From contig JAAWJM010000018.1 in NCBI GenBank assembly GCA_022796855.1, positions 1 through 37,669 of the forward strand: a stretch of 37,669 nucleotides of DNA, read 5' to 3'. Both the position numbers and the translations under genes were made by a program. The stretch comes from Clostridia bacterium (GTDB taxonomy: Bacteria > Bacillota > Clostridia > TANB77 > CAG-508). The notes beneath the pieces were generated by a model, which saw only the letters and a program-made list of their open reading frames with translations, was not told where the DNA came from and ran no database searches. Of this stretch, positions 8,138-17,865 are shown piece by piece (the stretch's first letter is position 1; the number at the start of each line of letters is the position of its first letter).

Positions 8138-9355
8138 TTATTTTTCTAATTTGTAAAATACCTTCTTTCCTTTTTTCAAAATGGCGTAGCCATTTTGAAA
8201 GTCAGTATCAGATAACATATAATTTGTATCTTCAATTTTGTTATCATTTAAACTAATTCCACCTTGTGAAATAAGAGTTCTTGCTTGACCTTTTGATGGA
8301 GCAATGTTAGTTAGTAGAATAGCGTCTACAATGGAAAGATTGGTACTTTCTACTTTTACAGTAGGCATATTTTCTAAAGAACCAGAACCTTCAAATAGGG
8401 CAAGAGAGGATTCTTCGGCTTTTTTGGCTTCTTCTTGACCATGAATTAATTTGGTAATTTCAAAAGCAGCAATTTTTTTAGCTTCATTAATTTGTTCTCC
8501 TGGTAGGGAAGAAAGTCTTTTTACTTCTTCCATTGGTAGGAAAGTAAGCATACGTAATACATCATATACTTCGGTATCTCCAATATTTCTCCAATATTGG
8601 TAAAATTCGTAAGGAGATGTTTTTTTAGCATCTAACCATAAAGCACCACTAACCGTTTTTCCCATTTTCTTACCTTCGGCATTTAATAATAAAGGGCAAG
8701 TAACACAAAAGCTACCATTTTGATGAATTTTACGAATTAGGTCAACACCAGCAAGCATATTAGACCATTGGTCATCACCGCCAATTTCTACTTTACAGCC
8801 ATGTGTTTCAAATAAATGTAAGAAATCATAACTTTGCATTAACATATAATTAAGTTCAAAAAAGGTAAGACCTTTTTCCATACGTTGTTTAAAACATTCC
8901 GCATCTAACATACGGTTTACATTAAAATAAACACCATAAGTACGAATAAACTCCATGTAATTTAAATCCAAAATCCAATCACCATTATTTACAATAATAG
9001 CCGAATTATCTCCTTCAAAAGAAACAAATTTACTTACTTGTTTGATGATATTATCAACATTTTTGGAGATTTCTTCTTTGGTAAGCATTTTTCTCATATC
9101 GGTTTTTCCACTTGGGTCACCAATAAAAGCAGTACCACCACCAACAAGAAGAATTGGTCTATGACCACATTTTTGAAAATACGACATCATCATAAGAGGA
9201 ATAAAGTGTCCAATATGAATGCTATCGGCAGTAGGGTCAATGCCTAAGTAGACAGAGAAATGTTCCTGTTTTGCTAATTTTTGAAATTCCTCTTCAAAAG
9301 TAATTTGCTTAATTAAATCACGTTCTTTTAGTACTTCGTAAATTGATTTTGACAT
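8138..9355 (-). CDS. tyrS: Tyrosyl-tRNA synthetase
   Basis: A class I aminoacyl-tRNA synthetase of 405 residues that charges tRNA-Tyr. The Rossmann domain has HIGH (H47-H50) and the TyrS form of the KMSKS loop, KMGKTVSG, near residue 230. LGIDPTADS and GGDDQWSN line the tyrosine pocket. The C-terminal S4-like RNA-binding domain is intact. The start is taken at 9355, nine bases after GGAAGG; two ATGs at 9364 and 9361 sit too close to that site. No T-box motif is visible in the short leader. It contains no CGG codon. Confidence 0.97.
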   Translation of the reverse strand: MSKSIYEVLKERDLIKQITFEEEFQKLAKQEHFSVYLGIDPTADSIHIGHFIPLMMMSYFQKCGHRPILLVGGGTAFIGDPSGKTDMRKMLTKEEISKNVDNIIKQVSKFVSFEGDNSAIIVNNGDWILDLNYMEFIRTYGVYFNVNRMLDAECFKQRMEKGLTFFELNYMLMQSYDFLHLFETHGCKVEIGGDDQWSNMLAGVDLIRKIHQNGSFCVTCPLLLNAEGKKMGKTVSGALWLDAKKTSPYEFYQYWRNIGDTEVYDVLRMLTFLPMEEVKRLSSLPGEQINEAKKIAAFEITKLIHGQEEAKKAEESSLALFEGSGSLENMPTVKVESTNLSIVDAILLTNIAPSKGQARTLISQGGISLNDNKIEDTNYMLSDTDFQNGYAILKKGKKVFYKLEK

Positions 9356-9397
9356 ACTCATCATCCTTCCATTTTTTTTAAATTAAAATAAAGGGCA

Positions 9398-9475
9398 GAT
9401 GGAAAATCTGCTCATTCGTATCAATAAAACATATGGGCGGAAATGAATTCCGCCCTTTCCATATGTAAATAGGAC
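9398..9475 (-). terminator. Hairpins between the zinc-ribbon gene and tyrS
   Basis: GGGCGGAA pairs with TTCCGCCC (9434-9454 region) inside an outer CATATG pair, followed on the minus strand by TGTTTTATTG; this should end the 9481-9735 gene. A second small hairpin (GCAGA/TCTGC) lies nearer tyrS. No antiterminator sequence of a T-box is seen. Confidence 0.55.
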
Positions 9476-9480
9476 TTATC

Positions 9481-9735
9481 TTATAATTTAATATTTCCTA
9501 TATGTAATTTACTAGAAATGTTTGAAAATTCCTCGTTTTCAAGATAACGATTTAAGTTTTTTACTGAAATTCCAGTATCAACTGCAATTGAGTCAATTGA
9601 ATTTGCTTGAATTTCTCCTTCAAAATAAGTTCTTAATTTTGAAAGTTCAAAAGTATCTTTTGGGTTACAATGTTCGCATACATTGTGCTCAGATACAAAA
9701 AAACATCCACAACGATTACATTTTTTAAATTCCAT
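9481..9735 (-). CDS. Zinc-ribbon/HTH protein, YvyF-like
   Basis: An 84-residue protein with a CxxC...CxxC zinc ribbon at the N-terminus (CNRCGCFF, CEHC) and a C-terminal helix-turn-helix-like part (SIAVDTGISVKNLNRYLE). This order is that of the YvyF/TIGR03826 family, found beside flagellar genes in Firmicutes, but no flagellar gene is near. The start at 9735 is chosen because GGAGG is 6 bases upstream of it and directly adjoins the earlier ATG at 9741. Family assignment is by layout only. Confidence 0.7.
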   Translation of the reverse strand: MEFKKCNRCGCFFVSEHNVCEHCNPKDTFELSKLRTYFEGEIQANSIDSIAVDTGISVKNLNRYLENEEFSNISSKLHIGNIKL

Positions 9736-9832
9736 AACCATCCTCCAAATTTCATATTCATACGAAAACGGATAAACAATATCTTTTGTTTTCTGACGTT
9801 ATTCTACCATAAATTACAAAAAAAGAAAAGAA

Positions 9833-9870
9833 AAAAATGAAAAATCTTAAAAAAATGAAAAATCTTAAAA
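9833..9870. repeat. Two tandem copies of an 18-bp A-rich unit
   Basis: The unit aaaaatgaaaaatcttaa occurs twice in a row just before the promoter at 9894. Confidence 0.6.
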
Positions 9871-9887
9871 AAAGAAGAAATAGAAAA

Positions 9888-10060
9888 ATTTTCTTGACAA
9901 TATTTATACATAATGGTAAAGTAAAGACATAAATAAATGTGTATATTGACAAATGAATAAGAAAAAGTGTTTACAATGCTATTGTTATTTAAATGAAAAT
10001 AGAGGCAATGTGCATATTTATGAAAAAAATGTAAACAATAGAAAAAATGAAAAATGTGCT
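9888..10060 (+). repeat. Leader module, copy 1 (second copy near 37088)
   Basis: This stretch, holding the promoter and the first half of the small Cys-rich frame, recurs in diverged form at about 37088-37245, in both cases directly before a prepilin-like gene. Confidence 0.75.
9894..9922 (+). promoter_or_regulatory. Promoter of the prepilin-like unit
   Basis: TTGACA (9894-9899), 17 bases, TAAAGT (9917-9922). The same promoter, with TAAGAT, stands at 37094-37121 before the second prepilin-like gene. Confidence 0.65.
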
Positions 10061-10147
10061 GGTATGGGTTGCATATCATGCAACCCAAAACATGCGAAAT
10101 ATCAACAATTGAAAAAGGAGGCAAAAGAAAAAAATGTTAAAAAATGA
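9953..10147 (+). CDS. Small Cys-rich leader ORF, 64 aa
   Basis: A short frame with cysteine pairs (CLQCYC, CAGMGCISC) and a Lys-rich end; no family is recognised. It has no good ribosome binding site and overlaps the prepilin-like start by 14 bases. A perfect 9-bp hairpin lies inside it (10066-10086). The diverged copy at 37155 has lost its ATG (now TTA) and two cysteines while keeping the frame. It could be a translated leader, a coupling device or chance; moderate doubt. Confidence 0.4.
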   Translation: MNKKKCLQCYCYLNENRGNVHIYEKNVNNRKNEKCAGMGCISCNPKHAKYQQLKKEAKEKNVKK

Positions 10148-11523
10148 AAAAAGTAAAACGAATAGCGATATGGACATTTCTTTAGGGAGTATTCGCAAAG
10201 CAGGAATTACCTTGGTGGCACTTGTCATTACCATAATTATCTTACTAATTTTAGCTAGTATTACAATCAATTTAGTGATAGGAAATAGTGGAATCATAGC
10301 AAGAACAGTACAAGTAAAACAAGATTATGAAATGGAAACCGTAAGAGAAGAAGTTGTTTTAATGCTATCAGATTACACATTAAAACAATATCAAACGAAC
10401 CAAAATTTAGAAGATTACTTAGAACAACAGGTAAACGAAAGCAAGATAGAAAGTGTAGAAAATAATAGAGATGGAACACATACAATAATTATAAATGATT
10501 ATATGGTAACAATTGATGATGAAATATTAGAAGTAATTGATATCACAAAAGCAAAAGCAATACCTAAAATTAGTAACCTGAAATTAGTAGTTGTTAATGC
10601 AGTAGATGGAACAGAAACAGAAGCAAAAGATAACGAAGTACTGGAAGGAACACCGATAAAAATAACTTTTGATATAAGTTTTGAAGAAGGTATATTAGTA
10701 GGAGTAAATGAGGGAACATTAGAAAATGGGAAAGTTGAATATACTACTAATGGTTTTCAACAAGAAGTTAAGTTTATTATAACAGGAAAAATAGGTGAAG
10801 AGGAATGTGTAAAAACAAAAACAATTATATTGAAAAGTTTATATAGAAAACAATATATTTCAGATACTGTTCAAATAGGTGATTTTGTTAATTATTCAGC
10901 AGGGCAATGGACACAGAGCGATATAGAAAAAATGGGGGAATTATATGAAGGAAGTTCACTGCCAACCGTTCTAAGGAAATTTGGAGGATTTGAAATAGGT
11001 ACAAGCAAAGATGAGAGTATTAGTACGTGGAGGAATTTACAAAATAAATATAGTGGTGGTTGGCGTGTTTTGAGCAAAAATGACGATGGAAGTGTTAATA
11101 TAATACATGCAGGTACACCAGAGGGGTATTTGAGTAGTAGTGGTTATGAGAATGTTAAAGCTAGTATGGAAGTGCTCACAGAGTTGAGAGATTGGAGCAT
11201 GTATGAGGATACGATGGGATTTTCTGTGCCTGGTTCGGCTCGTTGTGTTCGATTTGTTGGTGACTTGGATCATTTTGCCTCAGGAGATTCTTTATGGCAA
11301 ATAGGAGTATATTACTGGGCGGCATCAACGCTTGACGGTGGAAAGTACTTAACAACAGTGAATGCATCAGGAAGTTACCGGACGTTCAGATGGACCATAT
11401 TGTTTTGGAGTGAGACCAGTTGTAACATTGAAAGGTAATGTGTTTGTAACAAATATTTCAGAAAGTACTACACATAATGAACCAGAAACAGCATGGGGAT
11501 TGAGTTTAGGTATGAATAACTAA
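10134..11523 (+). CDS. Prepilin-like surface protein, read through a +1 shift at CGG
   Basis: Residues about 20-50 form a class III (type IV prepilin-like) leader: a polar stretch, then G/ITLVALVITIIILLILA, without the usual Glu at +5. A long extracytoplasmic part follows and ends in a Trp/Gly-rich domain common in clostridial surface proteins (WRVLSKNDDGSVNIIHAG, FSVPGSARC, YYWAAST). Codon 416 is CGG (11379-11381). Skipping C gives SYGRSDGPYCFGVRPVV and the usual ending to the stop at 11521, 462 residues; unshifted, the tail is 23 unrelated residues. AAGGAGG is 12 bases upstream. It probably sits on the cell surface; partners unknown. Confidence 0.82.
11379..11382 (+). other. CGGA +1 shift site in the prepilin-like gene
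   Basis: The zero frame is TAC CGG ACG; skipping C gives TAC GGA CGT and restores the GVRPVV ending typical of these proteins. Confidence 0.8.
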
Positions 11524-11616
11524 AGTGTCCTTGTGTATCAAGTGCTAAAATATTAGGAAATTATTAGAAGGTTATAATTAGAATTTCAATAGATGTCAAA
11601 ACATCAGTAGAAAAAG

Positions 11617-11653
11617 AAGAGGTTAGAAATGATTTGTTTTTGACCTCTTTTTT
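11617..11653 (+). terminator. Terminator after the prepilin-like gene
   Basis: AAGAGGT (11617-11623) pairs with ACCTCTT (11643-11649) around a long loop and is followed by Ts. The gene-free stretch 11524-11835 holds this, a short frame ending at about 11734 (SQYFLEEIPSEELKSIKK) that faintly recalls the end of UvrD/PcrA helicases, and the rubrerythrin promoter. Confidence 0.6.
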
Positions 11654-11774
11654 CCTAAAGAGCATAGTTCAAGTAATTCACAATATTTTTTGGAAGAAAT
11701 CCCAAGTGAAGAACTAAAGAGCATCAAAAAATAAAGAGGTTATTTGCAAGGCAAATGAAAAAAGCACATGAAAA

Positions 11775-11806
11775 ATCTTGACAAATTTTTTTATTGTGGT
11801 ACGATA
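11775..11806 (+). promoter_or_regulatory. Rubrerythrin promoter
   Basis: TTGACA near 11778 and a TACGATAAT element about 16-19 bases on; the -10 is not perfect. Confidence 0.5.
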
Positions 11807-11835
11807 ATAAAAAATAAAAATTAGGAGGAATGAAG

Positions 11836-12387
11836 ATGAAAGCATATGTTTGTAAAGTATGTGGATATGTACATTTTGGAGAAGAAGCTCCAGAAAAATG
11901 CCCACAATGTGGAGCAGGAAAAGAAAAGTTTGAACTAAAAGAAGAAACAACAGGAGCAAAAGAATATGCAGATGAACACCAAATAGGAGTAGCAAAAGGA
12001 TTAGATGAACAAGTAGTAAAAGGATTAAAAGATAATTTTATGGGAGAATGTACCGAAGTAGGAATGTATCTTGCCATGAGTCGCCAAGCAGATAGAGAAG
12101 GATACCCAGAAGTAGCCGAAGCGTATAAAAGATATGCATGGGAAGAAGCAGAACATGCAGCAAAATTTGCAGAATTATTAGGAGAAATTGTATACCCAGA
12201 TACAAAGAAAAACTTAATGCTAAGAGCAGAAGCAGAATGTGGAGCATGTATGGGTAAAAAAGAACTTGCAACAAGAGCAAAAGAACTTGGCTATGATGCC
12301 ATCCACGACACCGTACACGAAATGGCAAAAGACGAAGCACGCCATGGTAGGGGATTTGATGGATTATTAAAAAGATATTTTAACTAA
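11836..12387 (+). CDS. Reverse-type rubrerythrin (peroxide reductase)
   Basis: A 183-residue non-heme iron protein that reduces peroxide in anaerobes. The rubredoxin domain comes first (C6, C9, C22, C25), then the ferritin-like four-helix domain with carboxylate/His ligands in [21 protein letters not shown] and DEARHGRGF. This order is that of reverse rubrerythrin of clostridia. The start at 11836 has GGAGG 7 bases upstream; an ATG at 11830 is one base from that site. It is a single-gene unit with its own promoter and terminator. The electron donor, usually an NADH:rubredoxin oxidoreductase, is not nearby. Confidence 0.93.
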   Translation: MKAYVCKVCGYVHFGEEAPEKCPQCGAGKEKFELKEETTGAKEYADEHQIGVAKGLDEQVVKGLKDNFMGECTEVGMYLAMSRQADREGYPEVAEAYKRYAWEEAEHAAKFAELLGEIVYPDTKKNLMLRAEAECGACMGKKELATRAKELGYDAIHDTVHEMAKDEARHGRGFDGLLKRYFN

Positions 12388-12394
12388 ATAAAAT

Positions 12395-12436
12395 GGAAAC
12401 ACAAGCCAGCTTTTTCAAGCTGGCTCATGTTTCGTT
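12395..12436. terminator. Bidirectional terminator
   Basis: AGCCAGCTT pairs with AAGCTGGCT, extended by an outer GAAACA/TGTTTC stem; T-rich on the plus side. It separates rubrerythrin from the converging minus-strand gene. Confidence 0.8.
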
Positions 12437-12883
12437 TTACTCTTGAAGAGCTTTTTCAATCTGTTCCCGCAAAATTTCCTCTTCTCTTTTTAAATAAATA
12501 TGTCTCTCTTCTAAATCAGCAATTTCCTTTTCCACTCTCTTTTTTTCTTTTTCTGTATATGTTCGTTCATCTTCCCAATGTTCAACATCTTCCAAATGAT
12601 AGACCATGTCAGTGAGTAGATCAGTATTGTGATTGATAGCAATGAAAAGCGAAAAGTACCAATAAGAACTAGATAGGGATGGTGAAGAGAAAAACTTGAT
12701 TACCTCTTCAACAGTGTTAGCCTGGGATAAAGATTCTAAAAGCGAGGAAGCCTCTTCTTCAGAAATGTGAATGCCGAGAACAACCTCATCTTTTCCAGTT
12801 GCTAACAGGTTTTTCAGTTGCTCTTGGAGCAAGGATTTATCTTCCATAATCCGCTCCTCTAATTTAATACGTAATTCCTTCAT
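12437..12883 (-). CDS. Hypothetical coiled-coil protein, 148 aa
   Basis: An acidic, helical cytoplasmic protein of unknown function. Residues about 100-146 are a strong coiled coil rich in Glu, Lys and Arg. AAGGAGG lies 7 bases before the ATG. It ends one base before the shared terminator. Codon 139 is an in-frame CGG (12467-12469). The heptad pattern continues past it and the zero-frame stop fits the terminator, so it looks like a sense codon; a +1 shift would run into the hairpin before stopping. Confidence 0.7.
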   Translation of the reverse strand: MKELRIKLEERIMEDKSLLQEQLKNLLATGKDEVVLGIHISEEEASSLLESLSQANTVEEVIKFFSSPSLSSSYWYFSLFIAINHNTDLLTDMVYHLEDVEHWEDERTYTEKEKKRVEKEIADLEERHIYLKREEEILREQIEKALQE

Positions 12884-12966
12884 AAAAAAACCTCCTTGGT
12901 GTATAATTGCTCGTGGCTATAACAAAAGTATAACATATTTACATAAAAAAGTCAAAAATGAGCCAG

Positions 12967-13503
12967 TTAAAACAGGGCGCTGGTTGGAATGTATAGGTCA
13001 TCTGGTGGTGTTACTAAGTCGTCTTGTGGTTTGTTACAAGATTGTATTTCTTCAATTTCGATAACGGGAATATCGCCGTGATAGTCGCCTTTTGTGATTT
13101 TTCCAGTAATTTCTACCCATGTATTATCGGAAAACTTAAAGGCTTCGTTGTAATTACATAGAAAGCCAACCACTAATGTTTGATTATCTGAAGTTACTTT
13201 CATATTTCTTGCAAGTACAAATTGTGTTTCACTAAAATCATATACACGATAGACATATCCTGTAAAATGAATTTTTTGACCTACATATTCATCTAAATTA
13301 TCGTGAACAGACTTTAAAATATTCGTATAATTGTCGGAATTGATGTTAGCCACATTTGGTGTAGGAAGACAAGTTGAATTTTGGTTTGTATGGAACATAT
13401 GATAAATACGAAAACCAATCATACCGAAAAGCACAATGGTAACAATAACAAATAGGATTTTTAAAAGGAATTTATAATCAAATTTTACATTACAAATAAA
13501 CAT
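12967..13503 (-). CDS. Membrane-anchored OB-like protein, YcgQ/TIGR03943-like
   Basis: A 178-residue protein with one transmembrane helix (about 12-35) and an extracytoplasmic domain with GQKIHFTGYVYR, FVLARNMKV, WVEITGKI and GDIPVIEIEEI. This pattern matches the C-terminal part of the YcgQ/TIGR03943 (DUF1980) family, but the usual Cys-Cys site is replaced and no permease partner lies beside it. The start at 13503 follows TGAGG by 6 bases; GTG at 13515 lies within that site. Function unknown. Confidence 0.7.
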   Translation of the reverse strand: MFICNVKFDYKFLLKILFVIVTIVLFGMIGFRIYHMFHTNQNSTCLPTPNVANINSDNYTNILKSVHDNLDEYVGQKIHFTGYVYRVYDFSETQFVLARNMKVTSDNQTLVVGFLCNYNEAFKFSDNTWVEITGKITKGDYHGDIPVIEIEEIQSCNKPQDDLVTPPDDLYIPTSALF

Positions 13504-13654
13504 AGCATACCTCACTTATATATTAAATCATGGTAGTACAATGTATGAAAGAGGGAAAATGTTTATGCATATTTTTTGAAAAAAAGCAGTTTAATTTGCT
13601 ACTATTTAAAATATCAATAAAAAAATTTTAACAAAAAGTAAAAATAGTCTTGAC

Positions 13655-13683
13655 AAACAAGAACAAATGTTTTAATATAGTAT
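13655..13683 (+). promoter_or_regulatory. Promoter of the ORF6N gene
   Basis: TTGACA near 13652-13657, about 17 bases, then TAATAT. The stretch 13504-13826 has no gene; it holds this promoter and the hairpin at 13751-13775. Confidence 0.6.
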
Positions 13684-13750
13684 CAAACATGAATAGGAAT
13701 GTTTTCTAGAAAATTTTTACTTTTAACAAACAAAAAGCAAACTGGAAAAC

Positions 13751-13775
13751 ATGCGGTTCCATTTTGGAACCGCAT
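13751..13775. other. 10-bp perfect hairpin in the ORF6N leader
   Basis: ATGCGGTTCC pairs with GGAACCGCAT (13766-13775). It has no T-run on the plus strand, so it is a leader structure or a minus-strand terminator rather than an ending on the plus strand. Confidence 0.5.
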
Positions 13776-13826
13776 CTAAAAAGAATAAGGTCAAAAAAAT
13801 AAAGAAAAAGATAGGAAGTGTCTATT

Positions 13827-14841
13827 ATGAACGAAGAGAATAATATGATACTAATTAATGAAGAATTAAATGGAACAACATATGAAACAGAAAAAATTAA
13901 GAATTTAATTTATACAATACGTGGAAAGCAAGTAATGCTAGACAGTGATGTAGCAATGCTATATCAGTATGAAACTAAAAAGATTAATCAAACAGTAAAA
14001 AGAAATATAAAAAGATTTCCAGAAAATTTTTGTTTTCAATTAACAGAAAATGAATTGGAATGTTTAAGGTCACAATTTGTGACCTTAAAGGTAGACATAA
14101 AGCAAGAAGACTTGAAATCACAAATTGTGACATCAAGTCTAGAAGTGAAAGATAAATATTTGGAATTACAAAATAAAAATTTAAATAGAAATCAAAGAGG
14201 TCAACATAGAAAATATTTACCATATGTATTTACTGAACAAGGAATTGCAATGCTTTCTGGTTTACTCCGAAATGAAATTGCAATACAAGTAAGTATTAAT
14301 ATTATGAATGCATTTGTTGAAATGCGAAAATTTATTTCTAATAATGGGCAATTATTTGAACGTTTAACAAAAATAGAATATGAGTTATTAGAACACAATA
14401 AAAAATTTGATATCATATTTAACGAATTACAAAAAGATAGAGAAACAGAATTTAAACAAAAGATTTTTTACAAAGGACAGATTTATGATGCCTATAGTTT
14501 AGTAATTGACCTAATTAAGAAAGCCAAAACGAAACTTGTCATTATAGACAATTACATCGATAGCACGGTTTTAAACATGCTAACCAAGAAAAATAAAGAC
14601 GTGGAAGTTCATCTCTTAACTTCACAAAATTGTAATCTTATGAAATTAGATATCCAAAAATTTAATCTTCAATACCCAACTCTAAAAATTTCCCATACCA
14701 ACCAATTCCATGACCGATTTCTGATAATGGATGATAAAGAAATCTACCACCTACGGAGCTTCCTTAAAAGACCTAGGAAAGAAATGCTTTGCTATATCGA
14801 AAATGGAAGATATGGAATTAGTGGAAAGAATAAAAGCATAA
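13827..14841 (+). CDS. ORF6N-domain protein, read through a +1 shift at CGG
   Basis: The N-terminal ORF6N domain (about 20-155; IRGKQVMLDSDVAMLY, RFPENFCFQLTE, YVFTEQGIAMLSG) is a DNA-binding domain common in phage and mobile-element genes. The C-terminal domain (about 220-337) ends with HDRFLIMDD, a phospholipase-D-like motif. Codon 310 is CGG (14754-14756); skipping C gives YHLGASLKDLGKK, the conserved ending of such proteins, and 337 residues. Unshifted, the tail is unrelated. The start at 13827 has AGGAAG 8 bases upstream. Two palindromes lie inside the coding region. Role unknown. Confidence 0.83.
14063..14089. repeat. Intragenic 27-bp palindrome 1 in the ORF6N gene
   Basis: 13-base arms (14063-14075 and 14077-14089) are perfectly complementary around one base, with core TCACAA-T-TTGTGA. 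It encodes LRSQFVTLK. Confidence 0.85.
14111..14137. repeat. Intragenic 27-bp palindrome 2 in the ORF6N gene
   Basis: It has the same design 48 bases downstream, with 11 of 13 arm positions paired and the same TCACAA/TTGTGA core; it encodes LKSQIVTSS. Confidence 0.75.
14754..14757 (+). other. CGGA +1 shift site in the ORF6N gene
   Basis: The zero frame is CTA CGG AGC; skipping C gives CTA GGA GCT and 28 conserved codons to the stop at 14839-14841. Confidence 0.8.
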
Positions 14842-14931
14842 AAACTAACGTTTAAGGATTTTTAAATTTTTAATTAAAAAACGTGCAATTAATATTGCAA
14901 TTTACGAAACTATTTTTTTCACAAAAATTCC

Positions 14932-14960
14932 TTGCGTAAAAATGGATTTAGTGATATAGT
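14932..14960 (+). promoter_or_regulatory. secA promoter
   Basis: TTGCGT (14932-14937), 17 bases, TATAGT (14955-14960). Confidence 0.75.
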
Positions 14961-14997
14961 TACAAACGGATTATTTTAATTTTAGGAGGAAACGTAA

Positions 14998-17721
14998 ATG
15001 GGATTATTTAAAACCTATAGTGAAAAAGAAGTAAAAAGAGTAATGCCAATTGTAAATAGAATTAATGCATTAGAAGACGAAATTTCAGCATTATCCGATG
15101 ATGAGTTAAAAGCAAAAACGGAGTATTTTAAAAAAGAATTAGAGCAAGGAAAAACATTAGATGATATATTACCAGAAGCATTTGCAGTGGTTAGAGAAGC
15201 TTCAAAAAGAGTATTGGGAATGAGACATTTTGATGTACAATTAATTGGTGGTATTATTTTGCACCAAGGTAGAATTGCCGAAATGAAAACTGGTGAAGGA
15301 AAAACATTAGTGGCAACTCTTCCAGTTTATTTAAATGCACTAACTGGAAAAGGAGTTCATGTTATTACCGTTAACGACTATCTTGCCAAACGTGATAGTG
15401 AATGGATGGGAAAACTATACAAATTTTTAGGCTTAACGGTAGGACTTGCTATTTCTGGTATGGAACCAGATGAAAAAAGAAAAGCCTATGCTTGTGATGT
15501 TACCTATGGAACCAATAACGAATTTGGATTTGATTATTTAAGAGATAACATGGTAATTTATAAAAACCAAGCCGTTCAAAGAGATTTACAATTTGCCATT
15601 GTGGATGAAATTGATAGTATTTTAATTGATGAAGCACGTACGCCATTAATCATTTCAGGACGTGCGAACCAATCGTCAGACCTTTACAAAAAAGCCAACG
15701 ATTTTGTAAAACGTCTACAAGCAAAAGTCATTGTAGAAGAAGATATTAAAGATGAAGAACAAGCAGAAGATAACGAAAACTATGACTACATAGTGGATTT
15801 AAAAGCAAAATCCGCTTCTTTAACCATAAAAGGAATAAAAAAAGCAGAAGAATTCTTCCATATCGATAATTTTAACGATTTAGACAATTCCGAAATTGTA
15901 CACCATGTAAACCAAGCTTTACGCGCACATGGTGTTATGAAACGTGATATTGATTATATGGTAAAAGATGGAGAAGTATTAATTGTAGATGAATTTACAG
16001 GAAGAATTATGTATGGAAGAAGATACAACAATGGGCTTCACCAAGCGATTGAAGCAAAAGAAGGAGTAAAAATTGCAGATGAATCAAAAACACTTGCTAC
16101 CATTACCTTCCAAAATTACTTTAGAATGTATGCAAAATTAGCAGGTATGACAGGTACGGCTATGACAGAAGAAGCCGAATTTAGAGAAATCTATAATTTG
16201 GATGTTATTGCCATTCCAACCAACAAACCAATGATACGTAATGATCAAAACGATATTATTTATAAAAATGAACCAGCCAAATACAGAGCAATTGTAAAAA
16301 GTGTAAAAGAAAGTTATGAAAAAGGACAACCTGTTTTAGTAGGTACGGTATCCATTGAAAAATCAGAAAAACTAAGTAAAATTTTAAAACAAGAAGGAAT
16401 TCCACACTCGGTATTAAATGCCAAATACCATGAACAAGAAGCAACCATTATTGCACAAGCTGGTAAATTTGGAGCAGTTACCATTGCCACGAACATGGCA
16501 GGACGTGGAACCGATATTATGCTTGGAGGAAACAGTGAATATTTAGCAAGAGAAGCCATGAAAAGACAACGCTATACCGATGAACAAATTGAAGAAGCAA
16601 TGGCATTTAATGAAACAAACGACCAAGCCATTTTAGCTTCTAGGGAAAAATTTAGAGCATTAGAAAAACAATATGAAGACGAAATCAAAGAAGAAAAACA
16701 AAAAGTAATCGATGCTGGTGGACTAAAAATTATTGGTACAGAAAGACATGAATCAAGAAGAATTGATAACCAGTTACGTGGACGTAGTGGACGTCAAGGA
16801 GACATAGGAGAATCCAAATTTTACATTGGTTTAGATGATGACCTAATGAAAATTTTTGGTGGAGATATGATTACTAATGTGTATAATACACTTGGGGCAG
16901 AAGAAGATATGCCGATTGAATCCAAAATTATTTCTGGTGCAGTAGAAAAAGCACAAAAACGAGTAGAAGGTAAAAACTTTAGTATTCGTAAACATGTTCT
17001 TCAATATGATGATGTTATGAATACACAAAGAGAAATTATTTATGCTCAACGTAAACAAGTATTAGATGGAAATAACCTAAAAGAAAATATTATGCATATG
17101 ATAACAGAGTTATCAGCAAGTATTGTAAATGAATATTTTGTAGAAGAACCAGTTAATAAAAATTCCTTAAGAGAAGAAATTAGGACTGTTTTTGGAATCC
17201 AAAACCTAGAAAGTTTACAAGATAAAAAACTAGAGGCTGGGAAAGTAGTAGAAGAAGTAAATAACAAAGCATTAGCTAATTATGAACAAAAAGAACAAGA
17301 AATAGGAGAAACAGACTTAAGAGAACTAGAACGAGTTGTTATGCTAAAAGTAGTAGACCAAAAATGGATGGATCATATTGATGCTATGGACGAATTAAAA
17401 GATGGAATAGGACTTCGTGCTTACGGGCAAAAAGACCCAGTCATCCAATATCGTATTGAAGGAACCAACATGTTTGATGAAATGATATACGACATTCAAT
17501 ATGATGTAGTAAAAATTCTACTAAACATCCAAAAACAAACCGAAATTAGAAGAGCAGAAACCGCAAGAATTACCAACGCTTCCCTAGAAAACATAAACGA
17601 CGTAAATGGAGGAGCAGAACAAACCCATGTAACCGTAAAAAATGAAGGACCAAAAGTAGGAAGAAACGACATATGTCCTTGTGGAAGTGGGAAAAAGTAC
17701 AAGAATTGTTGCGGAAAGTAG
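14998..17721 (+). CDS. secA: Preprotein translocase ATPase SecA
   Basis: The motor of Sec protein export, 907 residues, full length. Walker A is MKTGEGKT (K102), Walker B lies in [19 protein letters not shown], and the helicase-like second half has [23 protein letters not shown] and GRSGRQGD. The C-terminus keeps the zinc-binding SEC-C tail [13 protein letters not shown], which contacts SecB or ribosomes. AGGAGG stands before the ATG. It is transcribed alone; the usual neighbour prfB is absent within 450 bases. No CGG codon occurs in its 907 codons. Confidence 0.98.
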   Translation: MGLFKTYSEKEVKRVMPIVNRINALEDEISALSDDELKAKTEYFKKELEQGKTLDDILPEAFAVVREASKRVLGMRHFDVQLIGGIILHQGRIAEMKTGEGKTLVATLPVYLNALTGKGVHVITVNDYLAKRDSEWMGKLYKFLGLTVGLAISGMEPDEKRKAYACDVTYGTNNEFGFDYLRDNMVIYKNQAVQRDLQFAIVDEIDSILIDEARTPLIISGRANQSSDLYKKANDFVKRLQAKVIVEEDIKDEEQAEDNENYDYIVDLKAKSASLTIKGIKKAEEFFHIDNFNDLDNSEIVHHVNQALRAHGVMKRDIDYMVKDGEVLIVDEFTGRIMYGRRYNNGLHQAIEAKEGVKIADESKTLATITFQNYFRMYAKLAGMTGTAMTEEAEFREIYNLDVIAIPTNKPMIRNDQNDIIYKNEPAKYRAIVKSVKESYEKGQPVLVGTVSIEKSEKLSKILKQEGIPHSVLNAKYHEQEATIIAQAGKFGAVTIATNMAGRGTDIMLGGNSEYLAREAMKRQRYTDEQIEEAMAFNETNDQAILASREKFRALEKQYEDEIKEEKQKVIDAGGLKIIGTERHESRRIDNQLRGRSGRQGDIGESKFYIGLDDDLMKIFGGDMITNVYNTLGAEEDMPIESKIISGAVEKAQKRVEGKNFSIRKHVLQYDDVMNTQREIIYAQRKQVLDGNNLKENIMHMITELSASIVNEYFVEEPVNKNSLREEIRTVFGIQNLESLQDKKLEAGKVVEEVNNKALANYEQKEQEIGETDLRELERVVMLKVVDQKWMDHIDAMDELKDGIGLRAYGQKDPVIQYRIEGTNMFDEMIYDIQYDVVKILLNIQKQTEIRRAETARITNASLENINDVNGGAEQTHVTVKNEGPKVGRNDICPCGSGKKYKNCCGK

Positions 17722-17835
17722 TAGAAAATAAGTTTTCTAAAGAGGTCTTATTTTACTAAATAGGACAAAGATTATCTCTATAAAAATAATTATTAAATAT
17801 CTGAATTTTACTAACAAGTGAAATTTTAACATTAA

Positions 17836-17865
17836 TGGTAAAGATTTAAGTCTTTACCATTTTTA
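17836..17865 (+). terminator. Terminator after secA
   Basis: ATGGTAAAGA (17836-17845) pairs with TCTTTACCAT (17852-17861), followed by five Ts. The gene-free stretch 17722-18169 contains this, the promoter at 18011 and a leader hairpin near 18049-18068. Confidence 0.8.

Noticed and set aside
9365..9480. T-box riboswitch before tyrS
   Set aside because: The leader is short and lacks the antiterminator signature; the hairpins fit ordinary terminators.
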